This document shows, one piece after another, positions 11,700 through 24,100 of a stretch of DNA of 64,000 bases. Position 1 is the stretch's first letter, and each line of letters begins with the position of its first letter. Origin of the DNA: Lumbricus rubellus (taxonomy: Eukaryota > Annelida > Clitellata > Crassiclitellata > Lumbricidae); NCBI GenBank assembly GCA_945859605.1, contig OX243827.1, positions 21,454,968 to 21,518,967 of the forward strand. Reading direction: 5' to 3'. Made by a program: the position numbers and the translations under genes. The notes under the pieces were generated by a model. That model was not told the origin of the DNA. It ran no database searches and saw only the letters and a list, made by a program, of their open reading frames with translations.

Positions 11700-14600
11700 T
11701 TTCATTTATTCAACAATCCAGTTGACCCGCAACCAGTTACAGCTATCAAAGTCTACATAATCCTAACTATAGTAATGATCTTGACTGGTATTGTTGTTGA
11801 TTTTAGGCAGTCTCAGAATATTCCATTGCGAATGAATATGTGAGAAATCATCACGAAGCCATCAGCACGGTTCAGAGATGTTGGAATGAAAGTCCTAAAT
11901 TTGCTGAACTAACGAAGGCAAGTCAACCCCCGAGATTTCCTTCTACCCCCGAGATTTTCCTTCAACTCCCCCGAGATTTTCCTCCAACACCCGAGATTTT
12001 CCTTCAATCCTCGAGATTTTTCTTCAACCCCCGAGATTTTCCTTCAATCCCCAAGATTTTCCTTCGACCCAGATACAATTCATAACTTCATAAGTCTTTT
12101 TATTCTAGTTGTGGTGGGGTAAAGGCATTTAGGAAATTGAATCTTTATTCAATCAATCAAATCAAATCTTTATTGAAACCTTTTGCCAAAAATATCAAAA
12201 GAATGGCCACATCATTGAAAAAGACAAATAATTGGCACACATATAGGCAACACAGGTAGTGTTGTGTTTGTAATATTATTGCAAGGTGAGGATAATTATG
12301 GCTGAGAGAGCTGTTTAATACAGGAACAGCTATATTACTATGCCTGCTTATTGTGCTTCTGCTGAAAGGTGTTTTCCATTGTTGTAGACAATGAAATGCG
12401 GCACGGTGGAGACAAGCCTTGAAGGTTGGTTTTCCCTCGGTCTATTTTTAATATTTTTGTTCGTTGGTCGCAGGATTTTGTTTGCACATTTTTTTCATGT
12501 GTGCTTTGTTGACGGTCTTAGTAGTGGCATGAAAAGTGCTAAGCTCTTTAACAATGAGCGGCGCTGGTTCCCTTTCGCTTTTTGTAAACTCCCGTCATTG
12601 AAATGTTAAGAAGTGTTAAGTCAAACACTTCTTTTTATTTTGAATATATCGGTTTTTCTTCTCTTCGTAGCCAGTTCTCTGTCTTTCTAAGCAGGTTCGT
12701 ACGTCCAATTCGTCATGATTTCCAGATCTCTTTAACTTCCTGTAGCCCCAGGGCTGTACTGAAGGGTATACGCAGGTATACGGCGTATAATACTCGCCTC
12801 CGGGAAAAAACGGCATCGCATACTCACCTCCCGAAAACCACGGTGTATGCGGGTAAAACCAGGGTACACGGGTATATGTGAGTAAACCAAGGCACACGCA
12901 GCTATTTAGGTGTAATTTGGGTAAATTCGGTGTGAATGTCTGAAAAAAAGGTGATCATTTTTTACGGAAAAATTGGCAACTTTCAAGAAAATTTTGCCCA
13001 GATGACTAAAAAAATTTAAAAAAAGGTTATCAGTTTTTCGGACGAAAATTATTTACCGGCGGTAGCGTGGACTCGCCCGAAAGTTCTGAGTACAGCCCTG
13101 TGTGGCCCTCCTTCACTATGCAGTCTAATAACATCAACCTTGTTTTCCTCTTGTCTTTTTACCCACCATCAGTTTCTAACTGGGGGTTATTTTGTTTTCC
13201 TAAATTAATTTATGTTATTTGAACATTTTGCGTTTTTTTATGGTGTGTGGACCGCATGAAAAATTAAGAATCTTAAGTTGATAACTTTATTTCTGAATAC
13301 AATGCCAGTTGCAATCTGCTACTCCGATGAAATTTCTTAACATGTTGGCCGCTGATTTGCTGTGTTAAATGACTCAATTTGGTACGTGTATACATGTACC
13401 ACACGGTCAAAGTGTTAAATTACTGAATTTACTGAATTTGGTTTTTGCATGTCACTCTTTGTGCCTTGCATGTTTGTTGTGTTCATTTCGATTTCTTGGA
13501 CATGTGTTTGCTTTGGATGTTGTTTGAAAATTCAACGTTTTTCTGTTTTTCTTCAGAGATGCTTCGTAAGCCAATCGAACGTTTTCAGCGTAATGCTCTC
13601 GTTTTGCATGTAAGCTGTGCCAGCATGATTCGGTGTTTTTATTATGAGATGATAATTTTCCATTATTTTCAGTTTCTGTTTTGGTACAGGGTAATGATTT
13701 CCATAGATCTGTTTTAGTAGAAGTGTATTGTATTGTGCTATTAAATTTATAAAGTGCCTCATACAGTGCAGACCAATCAGAGGCGCTCCCAGCGCGATAA
13801 CCCAGAGAAAAGAAAGTTGTGTTAAGACGTTGAAAGATGCGATTTGAATATCAGTTAATAGCTAAGAGCGTGTAAATGGAGAGAGCTGATTGCAAAGCAT
13901 CTAGTAACAGTAGATGAATACATTACATTGGACCTGTGTCCAATGTAATGTATTCATCTATTGTGCACAAACAAGTTGTGAAACCGCAACCTGGTACAGT
14001 GATGCAGACAAAATTAAACTATAAGAAGGAGCAATCAATTATTAGATTAAATTTCAATTATTTTAAATAGGGCCGACTAGAAATGCCACAACACTCGCAA
14101 TGAGTTAAAGTCAAACATATAGGGCCTACTCACTGATGGACAGAGATCTTGAGAGATGTATACGCCTATACATGTACATGCCAGGTGACAAACGTATAAT
14201 ATTAGTCTAGGTCTATAGAGGCCCTAAGAGACTAATCAAAGTCAATTTCTATCTAATCTGATCTGATCTGTGGGCACAGTGACACAGTGGCAGACACACA
14301 ATGATGATGTTCGATATCATTTTGTTGTTTCTAGGATCTGCTAAAGAGCACTCCAACCAGCCATCCAGACTTTTCGTTGCTCGGAAAGACATTGAATATA
14401 GCCAAGAATTTCTTGGAGGATTGCACCGGATTCGGCAAAGCTAGTGTCAGTGTTATGTCAATATCTGTGATTGTCTATAACCGAGATATGTCTGGGTTGT
14501 TTGGGTGTGGCCACTGAATAACACTACGTCAAGTGTCTGATACATATAGACCTATAAACGTACATACCAGGGCTGAAAGTGGTTCGAAAAAGTTGCCACG

Positions 14601-15159
14601 TCGGACTTTTATAACGACTTTTTTTTTAGTAATTTGCCAAAAAAATTTAAAATCACACCATTTTTCCATATTTTTTTTCTGACTACCTTTTTTAGTCGTT
14701 AGCCCCCCAAAAATTTGAAGATGGGAACCGGCAACGGCAGGTCACGAAAATCGATGCTGGGTCACAGACCCTGACAGACCCGGCTCACTTTCAGCCTGGT
14801 ACTTTGTACATAGAATCATAAATACAGTCATGCTTGTCATGCACACATAAATGCACTCACGATGCTTTCATGCCCATGCACACGCATTTATGAACCTAAG
14901 ATGATGTACTTATACAAGTAAATGCTGGTAAGAAAGCTTTTGCCCTCATAAAAAGTGATTGATGGAAAAAACTGATGATGATGTGATGGCGATGATGATG
15001 ATGACGACGACGACGGATGATGATGATGTGATGGCTACGATGATAATGATGGTGATGTGATGGCGATGATGATGATGATGATGACGACGACGGATGATGA
15101 TGATGATGACTACGACGACGACGGATGATGATGATGATTATTGATGATGTGATGGCTAC

Positions 15160-15194
<35 letters not shown>

Positions 15195-18100
15195 CGATGA
15201 CGATGACGACGACGACGACGACGAAGAAGATAATGATGATGATAACATGGCTTTCATTAGAAATTGGCCAAAATTGAAACAATTGCTATGGAGTCAATGA
15301 TATCATTAATTTTTGTTGTTTTTTAACGTGTTGTGTTTAGGTTGAGGAGTCGAGATATCTCGTTAAGCATGGAATTGTCGTTGAGAAGCCGGACAAAGTA
15401 CGCAAGCTGAGACAGATCTTTCTCTTCAATGACATCTTGGTCTGCTGCAAACAGAAACTCTCAGCCAGGTGATGTTATTGCATTTTTAATTTGATTTTCT
15501 GTTTAAATAATTGAAAAGTAATTGATTCAAAATTCTAGACGAGCTTCTCTTGTCTGCATCTTTTTGAAGAGAAGGAAGATATAGAAAACTTTCACTGACA
15601 ATTGATAATCTGCCATAAGCAGTGGGTCATGGTAGCTGATTGATTAGAGTAAGTAGGTCATGAGACTCATGGTGGTAGCTGATTGGTTAGAGTAAGTAGG
15701 TCATGAGACTCATGGTGGTAGCTGATTGGTTAGAGTAAGTGGGTCATGGGACTCATGGTGGTAGCTGATTGGTTAGAGTAAGTAGGTCATGGGACTCATG
15801 GTGGTAGCTGATTGGTTAGAGTAAGTGGGTCACAGTAGCTGATTGGTTGGAGTAAGTGGGTCATGATAGCTGATTGATTAGAGTAAGTAGGTCATGGGAC
15901 TCATGGTGGTAGCTGATTGGTTAGAGTAAGTGGGTCACAGTAGCTGATTGGTTAGAGTAAGTGGGTCATGGTAGCTGATTGGTTAAAGTAAGTGGGTCAT
16001 GGTAGCTGATAAATTAGAGTAAGTGGGTTGCGGTAGCTGATTGGTTAGAGTAAGCAGGTCACGATAACTGATTGGGTAGAGGTAATACTGTGAAGTCACA
16101 TTATAAGAGTTTCTTGAAATACTGGGATGCCATATAATTTATAATTTAGTGCAGAATTTTGTGCAAAATTTAATTTTATCTGTATAATTTTTGTAAACAA
16201 TGAGATGAGAATGCAGGCATTTTCATAATATTCTGTATGCCGATAACCTTTGGTTTCTTCTCTAAAATTCCAGAAATAATTTGATCTACGAAGTGAAGTG
16301 GTACATTCTGCTGAACGACTTGATCCTCGAAGACAAATTCTCTGCTCAAGGTTCGTTTGGATTTGTTTCACAAGGTTCAAAATGCTTATGCCTTTCAGGT
16401 TTCTGTGCAGCCTGAAGTTTATTCGAATTTAATGATGATGTTAATTTATTCAAATCAAACTGACAAATCGCACCATGATTACATGTACATGTATGTATGT
16501 ATGTGCACTTGTTATAGCGCCCCTTCAAGTTCTCTCTACTTAGAGGCGCTCCCGATGCAGAGCGGACTCTGCATCGGAGTTTCACGCCGAAGCGCTGAGC
16601 AATTGTGAGTGAAGGACTTGCCCAAGGTCCTTACGTGGTGAGGTGGATTCTAACCTCGCACCTTCCGGCTCCATGGCAACGACGCCACCACTACACCACC
16701 GCGCCCCCACATGAAACGGTTGGGACGCATAAGATAGCAAGAGTTGTTATTATGACTGTAAGTGTTTGGATCCGCCCTACAGGTCTCATTTTGCCATCAC
16801 CCCTAAGGATTTGGATGCTGAGTCGACCTTGTGGGCTAGAGATTTCGAACCTATGCTTCTTGCCTCTGTATTACATCTCAGCCACTTGGAATAAACTGTC
16901 ATTTAAACGGTTAATCGCATCAGTGTTTATTGAAGTGACAAGCAACTGTGTGCACAACAGGAAGAATGAATATTAAGAGCTTGATGAGGGAGCGAATATT
17001 TATGGCCTGATGAATTTCTAACGTTGTTAAAATATTAAGGATGATGCGCTAGATTGGTTACAGTTGTCAAAGGTTACCTTCGTTGACTTTTCAACTGTGA
17101 GAGTTGAAATTTTTGGTTGCTTTTGCAGAGGAGAAGAGTTCTGCTCTACTTCATCAACAAGAGATTGACGCTCTGAAGAAGGAACTCGTCAGACTACAGA
17201 CAGAACTCAAAGCGGAAATGAAGAAACTAAAGCAGGCTGATGGACAGGTTATATTTCAACTTCAGATACAACTCTTAGTTTGCTAGATGTCCCACCCATC
17301 TCATGTAATGAGTCGTGGTGTGTCAGCTTAACCCTTTACCAACCAAAGTGTATTAACCCCTTCGCTGCGACGGCTTTTTAATCCCGTAGGCGGAATATAT
17401 ATCATGCAATACAGTCACGACGATCGGTTGTCGTCATCCACCTACGAGATTAAAGTTTTATGACGATAGGATGTCGTCATCCGCAGGGAAGAGGTTAAAT
17501 GGCATTGGAAATTTCATATATCCTTGGTCAGTGAATGGTTCAAGCAGTGTTTCTTAACCAGTGTTCGACCGAACCCTTGGGGTTCGATGAGCCAGTGCCA
17601 GGGGTTCGTCAGAAGTCCTCTGAATATATATAATATATGTTTGCTATTTTATTTTTATTTTTTGACTTTTATTTAATAACAAAGGATACAATAAGATGCA
17701 GTTGGTAGTGTTGGTAGTTGTTGTCCTTTCTCGCGGAGCCCTTCGCTCTGCCTCTAGCGGTAAGCTTTTGGTCCCGCGTGTTGAAACATCAACCTGTCAG
17801 CGTCGTGCCTTCTCAGTTGTCTGGAATGGTTTCCCGACTTGTCAGTGTTCTACAAGCTCCTTAAGACTTTTTGTTTCACCGTGGTTGGACTGGGAGCGCT
17901 TCTGAGTGGATTTCTTGAAGAGGCGCTATATAAATTATTGAACTAAATGAATGGTTAGTTAACTGTTAGTAGCTCATGTATTGAATGTATTAATATTGTA
18001 TCACAAATTGGTACAATTTTTTATTTGCTTTTGTTCCGATTATTTACAAAATTATTGTTCAAACTGTAGGGGTTCGGTGAGTGGTCATGGATTTCTCTTG

Positions 18101-21100
18101 GGGTTTGGCTCCCCTGAAAAGGTTAAGAACCACTGGTCTAGTGTAATAATACTCTGTGTCCCGATAAACAGAACATGAAAATCCCAACTAGTTTGTCGAA
18201 TGTGTAAGCATGCTTTTAATTATGGTGTGTACCATTTAGTTAAGGTGTTTAGTGTTCTTTCTTCATGTTTTTGTCTCATTATATCCTGTGTCAATACCAC
18301 TCCGACAGTGTGTCAACCTAATGGCCATCATCGTCATGGTAGGATTATTTCCGCCCAGGGGCCCACCTAGAGGGGTTGCAAGACCCTTTCCGAGTCCTCT
18401 GTGCAACCAATTGTAAACTATAAACATCATTACTTACGCACTGCTTTATTTTATATTTGTTAACTTTGTTTCTGTGGTGCTTCATTTGATCTGCTTTGTT
18501 GCTCTGGTTACCGAATAAAATAATGAATTTAATTAGTTTTCTTCATTAATTTCTTTCTCTCCTTTTCTTTTTTCGTTTTACCTTCCTATCTTCCTTACGT
18601 TCTCTACTTCCTAAATCTCCGTATTGCCTCTCCTCGTTCTTTTATCGTCATCTTGTCGTACAAGGGCGGGTCCATGGGGGGGGGGGCAATCCAGCCATGC
18701 CCCCCCATTTAGAAATACCCATGTATCGTGGCCCCTCCATTTGGTTTCAAGAAGCTTATAATTTGGTGTATTTCCAAGGAGTTTGGATGTAATGACTAAA
18801 AAAAGGTCATCAACTTTTTTGGCTGATGAAATGGTATATTTTTCCAAAAAATTTGGCCAGATGACTAAATAAATAAGGGTCATCAATTTTTTGGGCGGAT
18901 GTGAAAGAAATTTTTTTATACCCAAGGCCAAGAATTTTTGCCCCCCCCCCTGGGTTAAAGTAATCAATAAGTCAAATCAATAAACGAATGAATCAATAGT
19001 CAATAATCAATCAATGAAAAATATATAACAATGGATGATTCATATTCCAATCCCTGTCCTCTCTTAAATACCATAGGTAATATTAGTCCCTTGCTGGTGC
19101 AAGAAGGTTTTCAGTTACTCCGTGAAATTGTGGGGTGAGTGAAGAAGAAGCCGCCGCTAAATTACAAATATGTGTTTTGTTTAGATGGTTGTGGGACATA
19201 AGCAGAGCAGAACAATGGAGAATATTCGCAAGAAGTTGGCTGAACAGGTACCGAATAAATTTTCCTACTATTCATTAGCTGTATATTATTTTTTGAATTT
19301 AAAATTCGTTAATCTGTCAGGATATTTGTTTCGGTATTTTTTTATTGTAACATTGCTGTAGCTGCCAAATGTCTGTTTATTTTGTGGTGTGAAATTGTTT
19401 CTGTGGATGATAAAACAGAATTTTTCTTTTTTGTGGCATGCTTTAAAAAAAGTTATTTTGATGCATTGTATGTCAGATCCCCATCATCACAACTTAGTGG
19501 CTATCATCTTCATGGTATCACCGCTCAGGGGGGGGGGGGCTAGCAGGGTTGTAAGACCCTTTCCGGGTCCCTGAATGCAACCGAATGTATAACTATTGCA
19601 GTGATTACATGTGTGGAGATACTTTATCATATTAAAAATTTTGTGAACTTTTGTTATTCTCGGTTCTTTGTTGGTTGGTTGCCAAATATATGATTTGATT
19701 TGATTTTATGTTAGGAAGCAGAGTTGTTAGTGGCATCACCCCACCTCCAGTTGAAGGTGTCCAACAGGGTCAACAAGAAATGTTACGCTCTGCTTATGGC
19801 CTCCGACTATGAGCGCACCAACTGGAAGGCTTCCATTTCGGGTCTTGTTGGAAAAGGTTAGAAATTCTTGTAGCGCTTTGATATTAGATTTATGTCAACT
19901 ATGGTTGAATTGTTGGCTTTGTGTCGTGAAGTGCAGCTAGATGGCAACTGAAGTGAATTTGGTTTATAACGGAATTGAATTTGGTTTATAATGGAAGTGA
20001 ATTTGGTTTATAATGGAAGTGAATTTGGTTTATGATGGAAGTGAATTTGGTTTATAATGGAAGTGAATTTGGTTTATGATGGAAGTGAATTTGGTTTATA
20101 ATGGAAGTGAATTTGGTTTATGATGGAAGTGAATTTGGTTTATAATGGAAGTGAATTTGGTTTATATTGGAAGTGAATTTGGTTGATAATAGAAGTGAAT
20201 TTAGTTGACATTGGAAGTGAATTTGACTGTCATTTGCTTGAGCCTAGTTCATACTCAGAAGCTATTGAGTCCAACCTAAGGGCATATGTGATTGTTGACA
20301 TTTTTGGTTGTCTTAAAAGTTCTTATAATTTTATGATCAAGCTTCACTGTCAATCTTAGTACAGTGTTGACTTGTTTATTTACTTGAATTATTTACCCAA
20401 AGTCTTTGGGTGGTGATGTGGGGGGGGGAGTGGGGACATGCGTGCATTGAGAACCGCGCAATGCAGAAAATGAATAAAATGCTAAAGAAATTCTTTTTAC
20501 AGTATTTCTATTGTTTTCTTGTGTATTGTTGATTGTGTAGCTATTCAGATGCCGGCCAAACTGTCTCTCACCGATGTTGTGAATCTGATCAATTCACAAA
20601 GAGTAAGTACTAGCCACAGAACCTCTAACTCCTAAATGTCAGTACATTTCTCCATTGTTGATAGAATGTTTATCTGTTTAACCCTTTAATGCAGAGATGG
20701 TAGTAAATGGTATGGGGAATTCTATACCTTCCGGCATTAAAGGGTTAAGGCAATAACAATTTAGTTATTTATGTTGATAGTTTTCTTATATTAGCTACTG
20801 GTGGTTGTGGTAGTTATGTTTGTGGTAGTTGTGTTTGTGGTGTTGTGGTGGTGGTGGTGTGGGGGTGTGTGTGTGGGGGGTGATGATGGTGGTGGTAGGG
20901 TTGGGGTGGTGGGGGCTGGTGGTGGAGGTGGGAGTGGTGGTGGTGATTGTGGGGGGTGACGGTGGTGGTGTGGGGTTGGTGTGGTGTGGTGATGTGGTGT
21001 CGAATTCAAAGCTGCTTATTGTGCTGTCAAAGCCATTGCAAAGTATTTGTCATGATCATTTACTAGCTTTAATGCTGAAAAATGGTGTTCCATAAAAAGG

Positions 21101-24100
21101 CTGTTTGGATTGTTTTGCAGATTCCCAAACTGCTTGGATCAGCGCTGGAAAACAGTGGTATGCTTTTTCTGAATGCATGACAATACGTCTGAAACATTTG
21201 CTTGCTTCGTCATATACGTCTCTCTTGACCTCTGAATCTCTTCGCACTTCTCAGATTAGATGATCATGTGACACACAATACTTGGTCTAATATGATTCTC
21301 TCGTCCTCATGTTACAAAATCTCCTTGACCTAGAAGGACGAGGGCTTGTCGACTACTTCCTGGTTATTAATTAATTACTAAATGCTGACAGAAACAAACA
21401 GATTATATAGGAAGAGACAGTTGGGGAGGACAGACACGTACAGGGACAGACATTTATGGGGAGTTGGGGAGAGACATTTTATACAGGACAGAAGCATGTA
21501 AGAGCAGACTTAATAGGGATGGGACATACAATGTAAGAAAGGGCACTTGTAAGCGCAGACCTTTTTAATGACGCATTTGCAAGGATTGTTAGTTTTCGAG
21601 ACAGACATTTTGAAGTACGTGCAGTTTTATGGGCAGACATTTTATTTTATTTGCCATGGGAGAGGATTGAAGTGCATGATTAAAGGATGACTACCTTATC
21701 TTGCATGTTGGTCGTTTTTCAAAGATATATCTTTCGAAGAGGAACGTCTGAATGGCAATCTCAACGTGACCATTCACAGGCTTCAGGGTCTCAAGGAAGA
21801 AGTGGGTATGTACAGTCAAATTGTTTGTGATTCATATCCAGTTGTGATGTTTAGCAATATATACCTTCACGTCATGCATATCATGTCACGTTTAACGATG
21901 CAAGTCATAACGTACACATCAATCTACTATGTCAGTGATTCCCAACCTTTTTTGACTTGAGGGCCACTTTTACTAAGTTGGAGGATTCGAGGGCCACTTT
22001 TCTTACTTGAAGGACATTAGGGGGCCACAAGGCTAATATTTAATCAACTAAAAGCATATGAAATTGTTATAATTGAATCAAAATAGAATGTTTTATGTTT
22101 TTTTTTAAATAGCCGTCAAAATAAAATAACTTGCAATAGAAATTAATTATGTGTTCTAACCTGTTCAAATTGTCAATTTTTCATATATATTTTTTAATTT
22201 TCTGACAGATGACTGAGATGAGGGGCCATTTTTTAAGACCTGGCAGGCTACTTTTGGCCCGTGGGCCATGGGTTGGGAACCACCGATCTATGTGGTGATG
22301 GTGGTGGTGGCGGCGGCGGTGGTGGTAGTAGTAATAAATGGCTGTTCTGTTGCATCAGGACTGTTGTGTAAATTGGAAATCATTGTGTCAATTTGTGTTG
22401 ATTTGGACATTTTGTTACTTCTGCTCCTCAGATGCATTCTGTTGCATCGAAGTCGACTCTTTCGGACATTTCTTCATGAAGGCGAAAACAAATCGCATCA
22501 AGAAAAGCTCAGAACCTAACTGGAATGAAGTGAGGCAATTGTTTTGTTTATTTTATTTCTACTTAAGATAGGAGATAAAATGGTTTTGAGTTGGCACAGG
22601 TATTATGACTGAAAGAACTATTTTCTTTTCTCTGAATATTGTTACTAGTTATGTTTCATCATTACTTTACATAACCAGTGTCCCAATGTGCATTTGCAAT
22701 TTAGTGTAATAACGACTGTCCTTACTTACTTTTGTGGGAGAGCAGCAAGGCACTCCCATCATTGCTACTCGTATTTGTCAACTTTTAAAGGTTGTTTTCC
22801 TGCGCTGTAACTGTTTTTCGAGCATGCAGTCCACCCTCCATCCCTCCATCCCTTCCTTCACTCCCTCTTACCCTGCTTCATTCAAGTATTTATATTGCAC
22901 ATTTTCAAGGAACTACTGATAATTATTATGTGCTTGCGAGTCCAGCTTGGTCACGGTTAAGTTTCACCTTCTTTTTTTTAAAACTTCTATATGTACATTA
23001 TAGTTTAACATGATTTTCTTTCTGTGCTTCTAGGATTTTGACATCGATCTCGAAGGCGCTCAGTGCATGCACATCCTTTCCTATAAGCTTGGAACGCAAA
23101 CGGACAGTCTACTCGGCAAATGCTCGCTAGTTGTATGTAACTTCTGTAGAAATTATTTGCATATATCAGTTAAAATATTCAGTATGAAAATAATGCAAAT
23201 CTAACATATTTATGATTTTAGGCTGCTGTTTATATATTTTTGCAGATTTAGAAGCTACAGTGGTGCATAATTTCATTAAAATTATTATTGTTGATCCGAA
23301 GTCGTGTGTTCAGGTGATTAAGAATGTTTCCAACATCCATTACTAACATGATCTTTGAAGTGAATTTGAAAGTTCTACCCATTTGATGAGTAGTATTATA
23401 ATGCTTCAGGGGAGAAGAGTATCAATGCCATGCTGTATCTTAGACTGTTAAACTGCTGTACCTTTTAGGCTGAAAGTGAATAATGGATTTTGATTTTTTG
23501 ACTTGTGTTTTTATCTTTTTTTCAGCTTCAGAAAGAATGGATGACAGAAGACTTTCGCGAGAAATCGATTTCATTAGCGAACGGGGTACGTGGTGCTGTT
23601 CAATAAATAAGTGGACAATTTAAGTTCTTAAGCTTATGATACGCTTATGTGATAAGCTTATGTGGGACGCGGTGGTGTAGTGGTGGCGTCGTTGCCTTGG
23701 AGCCGGTAGGTTCGAGGTTCGAATCCATCTCGCCGCGTAAGGACCTTGGGCAAGTCCTTCACTCACAATTGCTCAGCGCTTCGCGTGAAACTCCGATGCA
23801 GTGTCCGCTCTGCATCAGGAGCGCCTCTGAGTAGAGGGAGCTTGAAGGGGCGCTATAACAAGTGCACATACAAACAAACTTAAAACGCTGTTGGAGTATT
23901 CATTGACAGTTACTTTTTGTTTAATTGTTCGTAATAATTAAGGAATTATTTCCAAATCTTCAAACTGCAAAATGCTATGTATAATTTGCATCTGAAGGTT
24001 CATGACGTCATTTAATAACCTCTCAAATGTGGTTTGCACATTTCTGCATCAGGGCTTTTAACAGGTGTATATGCTACAGGTGCATCTTAACAAGCAAAGG

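Larger units (their letters stand above)
9457..14445 (+). other. DH (Dbl homology) exons of the BCR/ABR-family gene
   Basis: Six exons (9457-14445) encode the exchange-factor domain. It opens with MNQMRKWILTNIIDSERSYC (conserved region 1), continues through CIFFKIPDLHRCHVDF, and ends with LRKPIERFQRNALVLHDLLK and SHPDFSLLGKTLNIAKNFL. Intron phases are consistent. The exon ending at 10542 has two extra tandem copies of its 3' end and donor. The intron after 11917 begins GCAAGT, a GC-AG intron; phase 0 continues correctly into 12388, which supports that donor. Confidence 0.88.
15341..20602 (+). other. PH-domain exons with Lys-rich insert of the BCR/ABR-family gene
   Basis: The first PH strands are encoded at 15341-15468 (GIVVEKPDK, LRQIFLFNDILVCCK) and 16274-16350 (EVKWYILLNDLIL). 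A charged helical insert (DALKKELVRLQTELKAEMKK, then NIRKKLAEQ) follows at 17129-19247, as in vertebrate BCR/ABR. The last strands and C-terminal helix are at 19715-19856 (LQLKVSNRVNKKCYALLMAS, DYERTNWKASI). The domain is expected to bind phosphoinositides and support exchange by DH. Confidence 0.85.
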
